Below are positions 53,005-63,414 of a stretch of 64,000 bases of DNA, piece after piece. The stretch's first letter is position 1. The number at the start of each line of letters is the position of its first letter. The stretch lies in assembly GCF_011605345.1 (NCBI RefSeq), contig NZ_JAAOXM010000010.1:186001-250000 (forward strand), written 5' to 3'. Source of the stretch: Burkholderia sp. D-99 (GTDB taxonomy: Bacteria > Pseudomonadota > Gammaproteobacteria > Burkholderiales > Burkholderiaceae). The notes under the pieces were generated by a model that was given only the letters and a program-made list of their open reading frames with translations, had not been told where the DNA came from and did no database searches. The position numbers were made by a program, and so were the translations under genes.

Positions 53005-53898
53005 TTACTTTTTCGAGAAGATCGAGCGCGCCAGGACGTTGAGTCCGAGCACCCCGAGCGTAATCAGGAACACGCCCGCCCATGCGAGCGACTGCCATTC
53101 GGCAAACGGGCTCATCGCGAACTTGTAGATCGTGACGGGCAGGTTCGCCATCGGCTGGCTCATGTCCCACGAGAAGAACTGGTTCGACAGGGCCGTGAAC
53201 AGCAGCGGCGCCGTTTCGCCGGCGATCCGTGCGACCGCGAGCAGCACGCCGGTGATGATGCCGCCCACCGATGCGCGCAGCGTGATCTTCAACACCATCC
53301 GCCACTTCGGCGTGCCGAGCGCGAAGGCCGCTTCGCGCAGCGCGTTCGGCACGAGCTTCAGCATGTTCTCGGTCGTACGGATCACGATCGGGATCTGCAG
53401 CAGCGCCAGCGCGATCACGCCGGCCCAGCCCGAAAAACGCCCCGACTTCGCGACGACGATCGCGTACACGAACAGGCCGATGACGATCGACGGCGCGGAC
53501 AGCAGGATGTCGTTGATGAAGCGGATCGTGCTCGCCAGCAGGTTCTTCTGGCCGTATTCGGCGAGATAGACGCCCGCGAGGATACCGATCGGCGTGCCGA
53601 CCAGCGTGCCGAAACCGCACAGCAGCAAGCTGCCGACAATCGCGTTCGCGAGACCGCCGCCTTCCGTGTTCGGTGCCGGCGTCGATTCGGTGAACAGTTG
53701 CAGCGACAGGCCGCCGATGCCGAGATGGATCGTCGTATAGAGAATCCACACGAGCCACAGCAGGCCGAATGCCATCGCACCGAGCGCCGCGGCGAGCGCG
53801 ATCGCGTTGACGGCCTTGCGCTTGCGCTGCAGGCGGCTGCGCATCGCGTCGAGCACGGCGCCGTCCGGCCCCGGGAAATTCATGATGGGCTCACTCAT
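53005..53898 (-). CDS. pstA: Phosphate ABC transporter permease PstA
   Basis: 297 residues with six membrane helices and the permease signature region LGTPKWRMVLKITLRASVGG followed by GVLLAVARIAGETAPLLFTA, typical of PstA. A cytoplasmic, basic N-terminus precedes the first helix. The ATG at 53898 overlaps the pstC stop (ATGA), so translation is coupled; an ATG five codons later is also possible. It pairs with PstC to form the membrane channel. Confidence 0.93.
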   Translation of the reverse strand: MSEPIMNFPGPDGAVLDAMRSRLQRKRKAVNAIALAAALGAMAFGLLWLVWILYTTIHLGIGGLSLQLFTESTPAPNTEGGGLANAIVGSLLLCGFGTLVGTPIGILAGVYLAEYGQKNLLASTIRFINDILLSAPSIVIGLFVYAIVVAKSGRFSGWAGVIALALLQIPIVIRTTENMLKLVPNALREAAFALGTPKWRMVLKITLRASVGGIITGVLLAVARIAGETAPLLFTALSNQFFSWDMSQPMANLPVTIYKFAMSPFAEWQSLAWAGVFLITLGVLGLNVLARSIFSKK

Positions 53899-54881
53899 TT
53901 CTTGCCCTCTCCCTTCTCGAGACGAAGCAGCAGCAGTTTGGAGATGGTCAGCACGATGAACGTGATCACGAACAGGATCAGGCCCAGTTCCATCAGCGCG
54001 GACGTATGCAGGCCCGGCTGCGCTTCCGCGAATTCGTTGGCCAGCGCCGACGTGATGCTGTTGCCCGGTGCGAACAGCGACACGCTGTCGAGCAGGTTCG
54101 TGTTGCCGATCACGAAGGTCACGGCCATCGTCTCGCCGAGTGCGCGGCCGAGGCCGAGCATCACGCCGCCGATCACGCCGGTCTTCGTATAGGGCAGCAC
54201 GACCTTCCACATCACTTCCCAGGTCGTGCAGCCGATCCCGTACGCCGACTCCTTCAGCAGCACGGGCGTGACTTCGAACACGTCACGCATCACCGACGCG
54301 ATGTACGGGATGATCATGATCGCGAGGATCACGCCCGCAGCGAGGATACCGATACCGATCGGCGGGCCGGCGGTCAGCGGGCCGAGAATCCAGACGTCCT
54401 TGAACAGGCGGCCGAGCGGCTTCTGGAAATATTCCGCGAAGATCGGCGCGAACACGAGCAGGCCCCACATGCCGTACACGATCGACGGGATCGCGGCGAG
54501 CAGCTCGATCGCAATGCCGAGCGGGCGGCGCAGCCACACGGGCGACAGTTCGGTGAGGAACAGCGCAATGCCGAAGCTGACCGGCACGGCGATGACGAGC
54601 GCGATGAGCGACGTCACGATCGTGCCGTAGATCGGCACGAGCGCGCCGTAGATGTCCGAGTTGGGATCCCACTCGGATTGCCACAGGAAGCCGAGGCCGA
54701 ACTTCTGGATGGTCGGCATCGACGCGATGATCAGGGAAACGATGATCCCGCCGAGCAGCAGCAGGGTCACGATGGCGGCGAGCCGTGCAAGACCGCCGAA
54801 TACGACATCCCCGAGGCGGCTCGGCGCGCGTTGCTGCGCAACGTCGGCGGACCGTGAGGACGTATAGGAAATATCAGACAT
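53895..54881 (-). CDS. pstC: Phosphate ABC transporter permease PstC
   Basis: 328 residues with six membrane helices. PstC hallmarks are ELSPVWLRRPLGIAIELLAAIPSIVYGMWG, YGIGCTTWEVMWKVVLPYTK and GGVMLGLGRALGETMAVTFVIGN. The ATG at 54881 excludes a leader encoded by the pstS-pstC gap. It forms the phosphate channel with PstA, energised by PstB. Two hairpins separate it from pstS. Confidence 0.93.
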   Translation of the reverse strand: MSDISYTSSRSADVAQQRAPSRLGDVVFGGLARLAAIVTLLLLGGIIVSLIIASMPTIQKFGLGFLWQSEWDPNSDIYGALVPIYGTIVTSLIALVIAVPVSFGIALFLTELSPVWLRRPLGIAIELLAAIPSIVYGMWGLLVFAPIFAEYFQKPLGRLFKDVWILGPLTAGPPIGIGILAAGVILAIMIIPYIASVMRDVFEVTPVLLKESAYGIGCTTWEVMWKVVLPYTKTGVIGGVMLGLGRALGETMAVTFVIGNTNLLDSVSLFAPGNSITSALANEFAEAQPGLHTSALMELGLILFVITFIVLTISKLLLLRLEKGEGKK

Positions 54882-54899
54882 GGGTGCCTGCTTTTGATT

Positions 54900-54958
54900 G
54901 CCGGGCGCCGTAACGCCCGGCTTTACCGCACACACTGCCCGACCGGCACGGCCGGGCA
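54900..54958 (-). other. Two tandem hairpins between pstS and pstC
   Basis: Hairpin 1 (54900-54921) has stem GCCGGGCG / CGCCCGGC. Hairpin 2 (54936-54958) has a 10-base stem TGCCCGGCCG / CGGTCGGGCA with one G-T pair. Neither has a T-run. They probably protect or uncouple the pstS part of the message, giving more binding protein than permease. Confidence 0.55.
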
Positions 54959-54975
54959 ATGAACCGCTGCAATGC

Positions 54976-56010
54976 TTACTCGGCGGCGACCGACTTGCCC
55001 GAAGCGTCCGTCACCTTGGCCTTCCACTGCTTGCGGATTTCCACTTCGACTGCCGGCGGCAGCGAGATGTAGTCCAGGCTGTCAGCAGCCTTCTCGCCGT
55101 TCTTGAACGCCCAGCTGAAGAACTTCAGCGTTTCCGCGCCCTGCTCCGGCTTTTCCTGCTTCGCGTGCAGCAGCACGAACGTCGCGCCGACGACCGGCCA
55201 TGCTTCCTTGCCCGGCTGGTTCGTCAGGATCTGGTAGAACGACTTCGACCAGTTCGCGCCTGCCGCAGCGGCCTTGAACGTTTCCGTCTTCGGCTCGACC
55301 ACCGTGCCCGTCGAATTCTTCAGGGCCGTGTAGACCATGTTGTTCTTCTTCGCGTACGCCCATTCGACGTAGCCGACTGCGCCCGGCAGGCGCTGCACGA
55401 AGGCTGCGACGCCGTCGTTGCCCTTGCCGCCCGTGCCCGTCGGCCAGTTGACCGTCGTGCCTTCGCCGACCTTCGACTTCCACTCGTCGTTGACCTTCGA
55501 CAGGTAGTTCGTCCAGATGAAGCTCGTGCCCGAACCGTCAGCACGGCGAACCACGGCGATGTCGGTATCCGGCAGCTTGACCTTCGGGTTCAGCGCGGCG
55601 ATCGCCGGGTCGTTCCACTTCTTGATCTTGCCGAGGTAGATGTCGCCGAGCACCGGGCCCGACAGCGTCAGTTCGCCGGCCTTCACGCCCGGCACGTTGA
55701 TGACCGGCACCACGCCGCCCACCACCGTCGGGAACTGGAACAGGCCTTCCTTCGCGAGCTCGTCATCCTTCAGCGGCGCGTCCGAACCGGCAAAATCGAC
55801 CGTCTTCGCGACGATCTGCTTCAGGCCGCCCGACGAACCGATACCTTGGTAGTTGACCTTCGCGCCGCCGGTCTGCTGGTAGTCAGCAGCCCATTTCGTA
55901 TAGATCGGCATCGCGAACGTGCTGCCTGCGCCCGTGATGTCGGCAGCGTGAGCGGCGACGGCGAAAAGCGCGCCAGCCAGGCCGGCAATCGCGGTTTGCA
56001 TCAATTTCAT
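54976..56010 (-). CDS. pstS: Phosphate ABC transporter substrate-binding protein
   Basis: A 344-residue periplasmic protein. Signal peptide MKLMQTAIAGLAGALFAVAA is cleaved near HAADITG. The mature protein binds phosphate through ADITGAGSTFAMPIYTKWA, IGSSGGLKQIVAKTVDFAGSD and VRRADGSGTSFIWTNYLSK, the classic PstS phosphate loops. First gene of pstSCAB-phoUBR, behind a Pho-box array. Length fits the family. Confidence 0.95.
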   Translation of the reverse strand: MKLMQTAIAGLAGALFAVAAHAADITGAGSTFAMPIYTKWAADYQQTGGAKVNYQGIGSSGGLKQIVAKTVDFAGSDAPLKDDELAKEGLFQFPTVVGGVVPVINVPGVKAGELTLSGPVLGDIYLGKIKKWNDPAIAALNPKVKLPDTDIAVVRRADGSGTSFIWTNYLSKVNDEWKSKVGEGTTVNWPTGTGGKGNDGVAAFVQRLPGAVGYVEWAYAKKNNMVYTALKNSTGTVVEPKTETFKAAAAGANWSKSFYQILTNQPGKEAWPVVGATFVLLHAKQEKPEQGAETLKFFSWAFKNGEKAADSLDYISLPPAVEVEIRKQWKAKVTDASGKSVAAE

Positions 56011-56066
56011 GAGACCTCCAGTGTGTGAGCGGATGACTACGGCACCGCGAAGGTTAGGGGCTCCTC

Positions 56067-56116
56067 ATGACGGTAATGTGACAATCGATGAAACTGGCGT
56101 GACAGTAACATGACTA
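56067..56116 (-). promoter_or_regulatory. Pho-box array upstream of pstS
   Basis: Five GTCA-type 7-mers in one direction. Read on the minus strand they are TAGTCAT, CTGTCAC, GTTTCAT, TTGTCAC and CCGTCAT, starting 11, 11, 10 and 11 bases apart. TTGTCAC-ATTA-CCGTCAT and TAGTCAT-GTTA-CTGTCAC are both full 7-4-7 Pho boxes. A TAACCT -10 candidate lies at 56051-56056, 10 bases beyond the last repeat, as in PhoB-dependent promoters. Confidence 0.85.
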
Positions 56117-56378
56117 GTTGAAAGGGAGTGGCGGAGGCCGTGCGCGCGGGGCCCGGATGGCGCCGGAACGACGAGGGCGGCAGAAATTGCCTGCCTGAAA
56201 GGGACGGGATGACTTCCCGTTTCCGCGATGTGTGCGGCGGGATCGTAGCGCAGCGTCGGCGGCATGGAAAGCCTCCACCCGCGGCTGGCCCGGTATAGGG
56301 GTCCGACGATTTTTCACCCCCTTGGGATGCAGCGGTCGATTCGCCTTACTTATAGGTACCGCAAACCTTTGCGTCTGA

Positions 56379-56405
56379 CGAAATTGCGGCGCCCGAAGGC
56401 GCCGC
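56379..56405 (-). terminator. Intrinsic terminator after glmM
   Basis: On the minus strand an 8-bp stem GCGGCGCC / GGCGCCGC closes a TTCG tetraloop, a very stable hairpin, followed by AATTTCG. Confidence 0.65.
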
Positions 56406-56464
56406 ATGCCGTTTCACCGGAGCGCCGGCGCGGGCGTTTGACCGCCCCGCGCCGGGCCCGCGCG

Positions 56465-57820
56465 TCAGGTCGTCGCCGCGCGTACCGCGTCGGCGATCGT
56501 CTCCGCATGGCGGACCGCGTCGGCCGCCTGCTGCGCCTCGACCATCACGCGCAGCACGGGCTCCGTGCCCGATGCGCGGATCAGCACGCGGCCGCTGCCG
56601 GCGAGCGCGGCTTCGGCTGCGTCGATCGCGGCGCGAATCGACGTGCTGCCCTTCCAGTCGGCGCCCGGCTTCATCCGCACGTTGATCAGCTTCTGCGGGA
56701 ACAGCGTGACGCCGTCGAGCATCTGCGCGAGGGTCTGGCCGCTGCGCTTCAGCGCAGCCAGCACGAGCAGCGCCGACACGATGCCGTCGCCGGTCGAGTG
56801 GCGATCGAGCGACAGGATGTGGCCCGAGCCTTCCGCGCCGAGTTGCCAGCCATGCTCGCGCAACTGCTCGAGCACATAGCGGTCGCCGACCGCCGCACGG
56901 ACGAACTTCACGCCTTCGCGCTGCAGCGCGACTTCGACGGCGAGATTCGTCATCAGCGTGCCGACCGCGCCTGCGACCTTGCCGTCGGTCGCGATCCGGT
57001 CCTTCACGAGCACGTAGAGCAGCTCGTCGCCGTTGTACAGGCGCCCGGTCGAATCGACGACCTGCAGGCGGTCCGCGTCGCCGTCGAGCGCAATGCCGAG
57101 ATCGGCGTGGTTGGCGCGCACCGCGCGCACCAGCGCGTCCGGCGCGGTCGCACCGACGCCGTCATTGATGTTGAAGCCGTTCGGCGCGACGCCGATCGGG
57201 ATCACGTCGGCACCGAGTTCGTGGAACACGTGCGGCGCGATCTGGTACGCGGCACCGTGCGCGCAGTCGATCACGAGCTTCAGCCCGCGCAGGTCGAACG
57301 CGGCCGGGAACGTGCTCTTGCAGAACTCGATGTAGCGGCCGGCTGCATCGTCGAGGCGGCGCGCCTTGCCGAGGCCGTCGGACGATGCGCATTCGAGCGG
57401 CTTGTCGAGCCACGCTTCGATCGCGGCTTCGGTGTCGTCCGGCAGCTTGTTGCCGTCAGCGGAGAAAAACTTGATCCCGTTGTCGTGATACGGGTTGTGC
57501 GATGCACTGATCACGACGCCCGCCGACAGGCGCAGCGCGCGCGTCAGATACGCGACGCCCGGCGTCGGCATCGGGCCGGCCAGCATCACGTCGACACCGG
57601 CCGCCGAGAATCCGGCCTCGAGCGCAGCTTCGAGCATGTAGCCCGACACGCGCGTGTCCTTGCCGATCAGCACCGTCGGACGCGAGCCTGCCGCGCCATC
57701 GGCCGAGCTGGCCAGTACCTTGCCGGCCGCGTAGCCGAGACGCAACACGAAATCCGGCGTGATGGGCGCCTCGCCCACCGTGCCACGAATGCCGTCCGTG
57801 CCGAAATATCGACGTCCCAT
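56465..57820 (-). CDS. glmM: Phosphoglucosamine mutase
   Basis: Converts glucosamine-6-phosphate to glucosamine-1-phosphate on the route to UDP-GlcNAc. The 451-residue protein starts MGRRYFGTDGIRG and carries the active serine Ser107 in ISASHNPYHDNG, metal loop ALDGDADRL and the phosphate-binding RASGTEPVLRVM near the C-terminus. AAGGAGG lies before the ATG at 57820. It follows folP by 28 bases; the ftsH-folP-glmM order is conserved in many proteobacteria. Confidence 0.94.
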   Translation of the reverse strand: MGRRYFGTDGIRGTVGEAPITPDFVLRLGYAAGKVLASSADGAAGSRPTVLIGKDTRVSGYMLEAALEAGFSAAGVDVMLAGPMPTPGVAYLTRALRLSAGVVISASHNPYHDNGIKFFSADGNKLPDDTEAAIEAWLDKPLECASSDGLGKARRLDDAAGRYIEFCKSTFPAAFDLRGLKLVIDCAHGAAYQIAPHVFHELGADVIPIGVAPNGFNINDGVGATAPDALVRAVRANHADLGIALDGDADRLQVVDSTGRLYNGDELLYVLVKDRIATDGKVAGAVGTLMTNLAVEVALQREGVKFVRAAVGDRYVLEQLREHGWQLGAEGSGHILSLDRHSTGDGIVSALLVLAALKRSGQTLAQMLDGVTLFPQKLINVRMKPGADWKGSTSIRAAIDAAEAALAGSGRVLIRASGTEPVLRVMVEAQQAADAVRHAETIADAVRAATT

Positions 57821-57848
57821 AGCGAATCTTCCTCCTTCGTCTTCTGAC

Positions 57849-58742
57849 TTATCGTTGCCGCGCGGCTTCGCGCACGGCATTCCAGATTTTCAGCGCATCG
57901 ACCGTAGCAGCGACATCGTGCACGCGCACGATCGCCGCCCCGCGCTCGACCGCGCACAATGCGGCCGCCACGCTCGCCGCAACGCGCTCCATCGGCGGCT
58001 TGCCGCCGATCAACGCGCCGAGCATCGACTTGCGCGACATGCCTGCGAGTATCGGATACGCGCGCCCGTCGGGCCGCGCGGGCGCCGTTTCCGGCAACGC
58101 GGCCAAGAGCGCGTAGTTGTCGTCGACAACCGCCTTGCCGAACCCGAAACCGGGATCGACGCAGATCCGCTCCGGCGCTATCCCCGCCTCGCGCAGCGCC
58201 TGTGCGCGCGCGGCGAGAAAATCACGCACGTCGGCCACGATGTCGCCGTAATCGGGTTCACCGACCTGCATCGTTTGTGGCTCTCCGAGCATGTGCATCG
58301 CACACAGCCCGCAGTTGCCCTCGCGCACCGCGTCGATCGCGCCCGGCTGGCGGAACCCCCAGATGTCGTTGATCAGGTCGGCGCCTGCGGCCAGCGCCGC
58401 GCGCATCACGGCCGGCTTGTAGGTATCGATCGACAGCGGCACGTTCAACGGCCGCAGCGCTTCCACGAGCGGGATCACGCGCGCGAGCTCCTCGTCGAGC
58501 GGTACGGGCGGCGCGCCGGGGCGCGTCGATTCGCCGCCGATATCGAGGAGGTCGACGCCTTCGGCGATCATCCGCTCGGCCTGGCGCAGCGCATCGTCGC
58601 GCGCGAGGAAGCGGCCACCGTCGGAAAACGAATCAGGCGTAGCGTTGAGGATGCCCATCACGAGCGGGCGCTCGAACGTCAGTTCGAAGCGGCCGCACTG
58701 GAGCGGCGCGGGAATGTGTGGAGAAGCAGCGGAATCGGACAC
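57849..58742 (-). CDS. folP: Dihydropteroate synthase
   Basis: Joins p-aminobenzoate to the pterin diphosphate in folate synthesis; it is the sulphonamide target. The TIM barrel has GILNATPDSFSDGG, DIGGESTRPGA, PLSIDTYKPAVMRAAL, NDIWGF and DPGFGFGKAV. The start is uncertain: there is no ATG before residue 31, which lies inside the barrel. GTG at 58742 (297 residues) is used here, with TTG at 58748 the alternative; neither has a good ribosome site. Downstream of ftsH past a hairpin. Confidence 0.92.
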   Translation of the reverse strand: MSDSAASPHIPAPLQCGRFELTFERPLVMGILNATPDSFSDGGRFLARDDALRQAERMIAEGVDLLDIGGESTRPGAPPVPLDEELARVIPLVEALRPLNVPLSIDTYKPAVMRAALAAGADLINDIWGFRQPGAIDAVREGNCGLCAMHMLGEPQTMQVGEPDYGDIVADVRDFLAARAQALREAGIAPERICVDPGFGFGKAVVDDNYALLAALPETAPARPDGRAYPILAGMSRKSMLGALIGGKPPMERVAASVAAALCAVERGAAIVRVHDVAATVDALKIWNAVREAARQR

Positions 58743-58765
58743 GAGCAACTGGCGCGAATGAATGC

Positions 58766-58797
58766 AAAACGGGCCGGTGTGAAGTCACACCAGCCCG
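58766..58797 (-). terminator. Terminator-like hairpin between ftsH and folP
   Basis: On the minus strand CGGGCTGGTGTGA / TCACACCGGCCCG, a 13-base stem with a 2-base apex step, is followed by TTTTGC. It lies 22 bases past the ftsH stop and may only partly stop transcription, since folP needs expression. Confidence 0.75.
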
Positions 58798-58818
58798 TGA
58801 ACGGTGCTAAAGCGGAGA

Positions 58819-60717
<1,899 letters not shown>

Positions 60718-60883
60718 AGCACCACTCCTTCACTCGTAGACGAGCGCCTACATTTTCCTTGCGGCGCCCCTCGGTCATTCTAATCCAGTCCGACCACCCT
60801 CGCCATAAGCATTGACAACCGCCGCGATAGCGCTTCGCTTGTCTGGCAAGGGCCGGAGCCCGTTTGCGGCACCTCGCTGCGCA

Positions 60884-61546
60884 TCAGCGCGGATGCTTCA
60901 GATGCCGACCCAAAATGAACGTTTCGGACGATTTGTCGCGGGACGCCTTCGGCTTGCGCGGCGCGACGGTCTTAAACTGCTGTTTGAATTTCTCGACGAT
61001 CTGGCTGTAGCCGCTGCCGTGAAAGCATTTCACGAGCAGCGCACCGTCCGGCTTCAGATGATTCTGCGCGAATTCGAGCGCCAGATCGCACAGATGCTCG
61101 ATGCGCGCCGCGTCCGCCGAGGCCACGCCTGAGAGGTTGGGGGCCATGTCGGAAATAACAAGGTCCACCGCGCGGCCTTCGAGCAATTCCTCGAGCTGAT
61201 GAAGAACCTCGTCCTCGCGGAAGTCGCCCTGCAGGAAGTGGACGTCTGCGATCGGCTCCATCGGCAGGATGTCGAGCGCGACGATCGTGCCGTCGATGCC
61301 GCCTTCGCGCTCGGTGTCGCGCTTCTTGCCCTGCGCGAGCTTGTTGCGGGCATACTGGCTCCAGCTGCCCGGCGTCGCGCCGAGATCGACGATCACCTGG
61401 CCTGGACGGATCAGCTTGTCCTGCTCGTCGATTTCCTTCAGCTTGTACGCGGCGCGCGCGCGATAGCCCTCCCGCTGCGCCATTTTGACGTACGGGTCGT
61501 TGATGTGGTCGTGCAGCCAGTGCTGGTTGAAGCGGTTTTTTGCCAT
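60884..61546 (-). CDS. rlmE: 23S rRNA 2'-O-methyltransferase (RlmE/FtsJ)
   Basis: Methylates U2552 of 23S rRNA using S-adenosylmethionine, late in large-subunit assembly. The 220-residue protein has the K-D-K-E type catalytic set: YRARAAYKLKEID, VIVDLGATPGSWSQYA (SAM site), DLVISDMAPNLSGV and LLVKCFHGSGY. The C-terminus is basic (RKPKASRDKSSE). It lies upstream of ftsH on the same strand, the usual order, and is divergent from yhbY. Confidence 0.94.
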   Translation of the reverse strand: MAKNRFNQHWLHDHINDPYVKMAQREGYRARAAYKLKEIDEQDKLIRPGQVIVDLGATPGSWSQYARNKLAQGKKRDTEREGGIDGTIVALDILPMEPIADVHFLQGDFREDEVLHQLEELLEGRAVDLVISDMAPNLSGVASADAARIEHLCDLALEFAQNHLKPDGALLVKCFHGSGYSQIVEKFKQQFKTVAPRKPKASRDKSSETFILGRHLKHPR

Positions 61547-61739
61547 TCGAGAGAGAGATTGCTGCCAATTGCTTCGTGAAGCCGCGCTTTTAGCGGATAA
61601 TACGCGTCTTCTTCGCGCGGCTGCGGCCCCTTTTCAGGCCCAAGCCGCGATTTTACGTGGTTTCGGCGCACGGCTGACGCGGTAACTTACCGCGATCGCT
61701 ATTCAGTCAGCGCGCCCTTATTAAGATTTCGACATTTCC

Positions 61740-62267
61740 ATGCCCGCCCTTTCGCTTTCTCCCGCCGAGCGCTCCGCGCTGCGCTCCCAGGCCCATGCGC
61801 TCAAGCCCGTCGTGCTGATCGGCGCCGAAGGGCTGACCGACGCCGTGCTGAAGGAAATCAAGGTGCACCTGAACGCGCACCAGTTGATCAAGATCCGCGT
61901 GTTCGGCGACGAGCGCGACGAACGCATCGCGATCTACGACGAGATCTGCGATCGCCTGAGCGCGGCGCCGATCCAGCACATCGGCAAGCTGCTGGTGATC
62001 TGGAAGCCCGAAGCCGCCGCAGCGGCCCCGGCCCGCGGCCGTCGTGCCGGCACGCTGCCGAGCGCGGCCGAAGCCGTCGACGACAAGAAAGGCCGTGCAC
62101 CGCGCACCGTCAAGGTCGTCAAGGTGTCGCCGAACGCAAGCCCCGTGCGTCGCCCGAAGCCGACGAAGGTTGTCGTGCGCGGCAACGAGCGCGTGACGGC
62201 AGGCGGTAACGTGAAACGCGCCAAGAAGCGCCAGGCCAGCACGAAGCGTCCGTTCCAGGACAAGTAA
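61740..62267 (+). CDS. yhbY: YhbY/CRS1-type RNA-binding protein with long basic tail
   Basis: 175 residues. The first about 95 are the CRM domain (LSPAERSALRSQAHALKPVV, IGAEGLTDAVLKEIKVHL, KIRVFGDERDERIAIYDEIC) with its GxxG-type loop, which binds pre-50S ribosomes in E. coli. The last about 75 residues are an Ala/Lys/Arg-rich extension (VKRAKKRQASTKRPFQDK) absent from E. coli YhbY (about 97 residues). No clear ribosome site precedes the ATG. Divergent from rlmE. Confidence 0.9.
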   Translation: MPALSLSPAERSALRSQAHALKPVVLIGAEGLTDAVLKEIKVHLNAHQLIKIRVFGDERDERIAIYDEICDRLSAAPIQHIGKLLVIWKPEAAAAAPARGRRAGTLPSAAEAVDDKKGRAPRTVKVVKVSPNASPVRRPKPTKVVVRGNERVTAGGNVKRAKKRQASTKRPFQDK

Positions 62268-62346
62268 GCATCGGGGCGGCACGGCTACGCCGTACCGCTT
62301 CCCTGCCCGCGGGCCCGGTATCGACCGGGCCTGCGCGGCACTCGCG

Positions 62347-62805
62347 TCAGGCGTCGCGTGCCGGCAGACGCCAGATCAGCATCAGCCCCAGCACGCTCTC
62401 GACGAGGTAGAACACGCTCGAGACGCCGTGCAGCATCCCGAAGCGGCTCGCATACGGCGAGTTCGCGATATCGGTGCCCGCGTCCATCGCGGCAACCCGC
62501 AGCGCGTTCATGAACGGCTGCAGCGCGAAATACCCGACCAGCACACATACGACCATCGCGGCGACGACCCAGCGCACGCGGCGATATTCGCTGCTGCCAC
62601 GTCGAACCTGCTGGTTCGACAGCGCGAGCAGCAGCACGCCGCATACGACACCGAGGATCGCCTCGATACGGAACAACTGGGCGGCGACCGAACCGGCCGT
62701 CATCCGCTCCAGCGTCTTGAACAGCACGGGCGCGACCGCATACCCGATCGTCAGCAGGCTGCCGACCCATACGGCCGACAGCAAACGGAACACGCGATGC
62801 GGCAT
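62347..62805 (-). CDS. DUF4149 membrane protein
   Basis: 152 residues with four membrane segments (RLLSAVWVGSLLTIGYAVAP, AILGVVCGVLLLALSN, WVVAAMVVCVLVGYFALQPF, GVSSVFYLVESVLGLMLIWR). The layout and the GYAVAPVLFKTL stretch fit DUF4149, commonly found beside greA and yhbY in beta-proteobacteria. It lies 14 bases after greA, so it is co-transcribed. Function unknown. Confidence 0.85.
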   Translation of the reverse strand: MPHRVFRLLSAVWVGSLLTIGYAVAPVLFKTLERMTAGSVAAQLFRIEAILGVVCGVLLLALSNQQVRRGSSEYRRVRWVVAAMVVCVLVGYFALQPFMNALRVAAMDAGTDIANSPYASRFGMLHGVSSVFYLVESVLGLMLIWRLPARDA

Positions 62806-62819
62806 CGTGTCGCCCCGCT

Positions 62820-63296
62820 TCAGATGTAGCTGACCGAGATGATTTCGTACTCGCGCACGCCGCTCGGCGCCTGCACGGCCGCGACGTCGCCTTCGGTCTT
62901 GCCGATCAGTGCGCGCGCGATCGGCGAGCTGACCGAGATCAGGCCGTGATCGATGTCGGCTTCGTCGTCACCGACGATCTGGTACTTGACCGTGTCGCCC
63001 GACTCGAGATCCTCGAGTTCGACGGTCGCGGCAAACACCACACGACCATCGGCGTCGAGCACCGTGGGATCGATGACTTGCGCGGCGGACAGCTTCGATT
63101 CGAGTTCCGCGATGCGACCCTCGATGAAGCCCTGCTTTTCCTTCGCAGCATCGTATTCGGCGTTTTCGGACAGATCACCCTGTGCGCGGGCCTCCGCGAT
63201 CGCGTTGATCACGGCCGGCCGCTCGACGGACTTGAGGCGCTGCAATTCATCGCGCAGTTGACCTGCGCCACGCTTTGTCAACGGAATGGTGCTCAT
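62820..63296 (-). CDS. greA: Transcription elongation factor GreA
   Basis: 158 residues. The N-terminal coiled coil reaches into the RNA polymerase channel to stimulate cleavage of backtracked RNA; its tip has the acidic pair in GDLSENAEYDAAKEKQ. The C-terminal FKBP-like domain ends with SPIARALIGKTEGD and YEIISVSYI. Usual length and order (carB upstream, DUF4149 downstream). Confidence 0.95.
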   Translation of the reverse strand: MSTIPLTKRGAGQLRDELQRLKSVERPAVINAIAEARAQGDLSENAEYDAAKEKQGFIEGRIAELESKLSAAQVIDPTVLDADGRVVFAATVELEDLESGDTVKYQIVGDDEADIDHGLISVSSPIARALIGKTEGDVAAVQAPSGVREYEIISVSYI

Positions 63297-63323
63297 AAAC
63301 GGCTCAATCGCTAAAAACGGCTA

Positions 63324-63384
63324 TAAAAAAAATCACCGCGATTAAGCGCGTTTCCGATGCACTGGAAACACCGCCTAATCGCGG
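63324..63384 (-). terminator. Large terminator-like hairpin between carB and greA
   Basis: On the minus strand CCGCGATTAGGCG...GTTTCC pairs with GGAAAC...CGCTTAATCGCGG around an 8-base loop and is followed by TGATTTTTTTTAT. It lies 30 bases past the carB stop and should end the carAB message, so greA needs its own start. Confidence 0.8.
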
Positions 63385-63414
63385 CACGTATTGCTTCAAC
63401 AGGAAACTGACTGC

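Larger units (their letters stand above)
56011..56464. other. pstS promoter region and glmM terminator; no gene seen
   Basis: The 454-base gap holds the Pho-box array (56067-56116) and the glmM terminator (56379-56405). Nothing else was recognised between 56117 and 56378. Confidence 0.6.
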
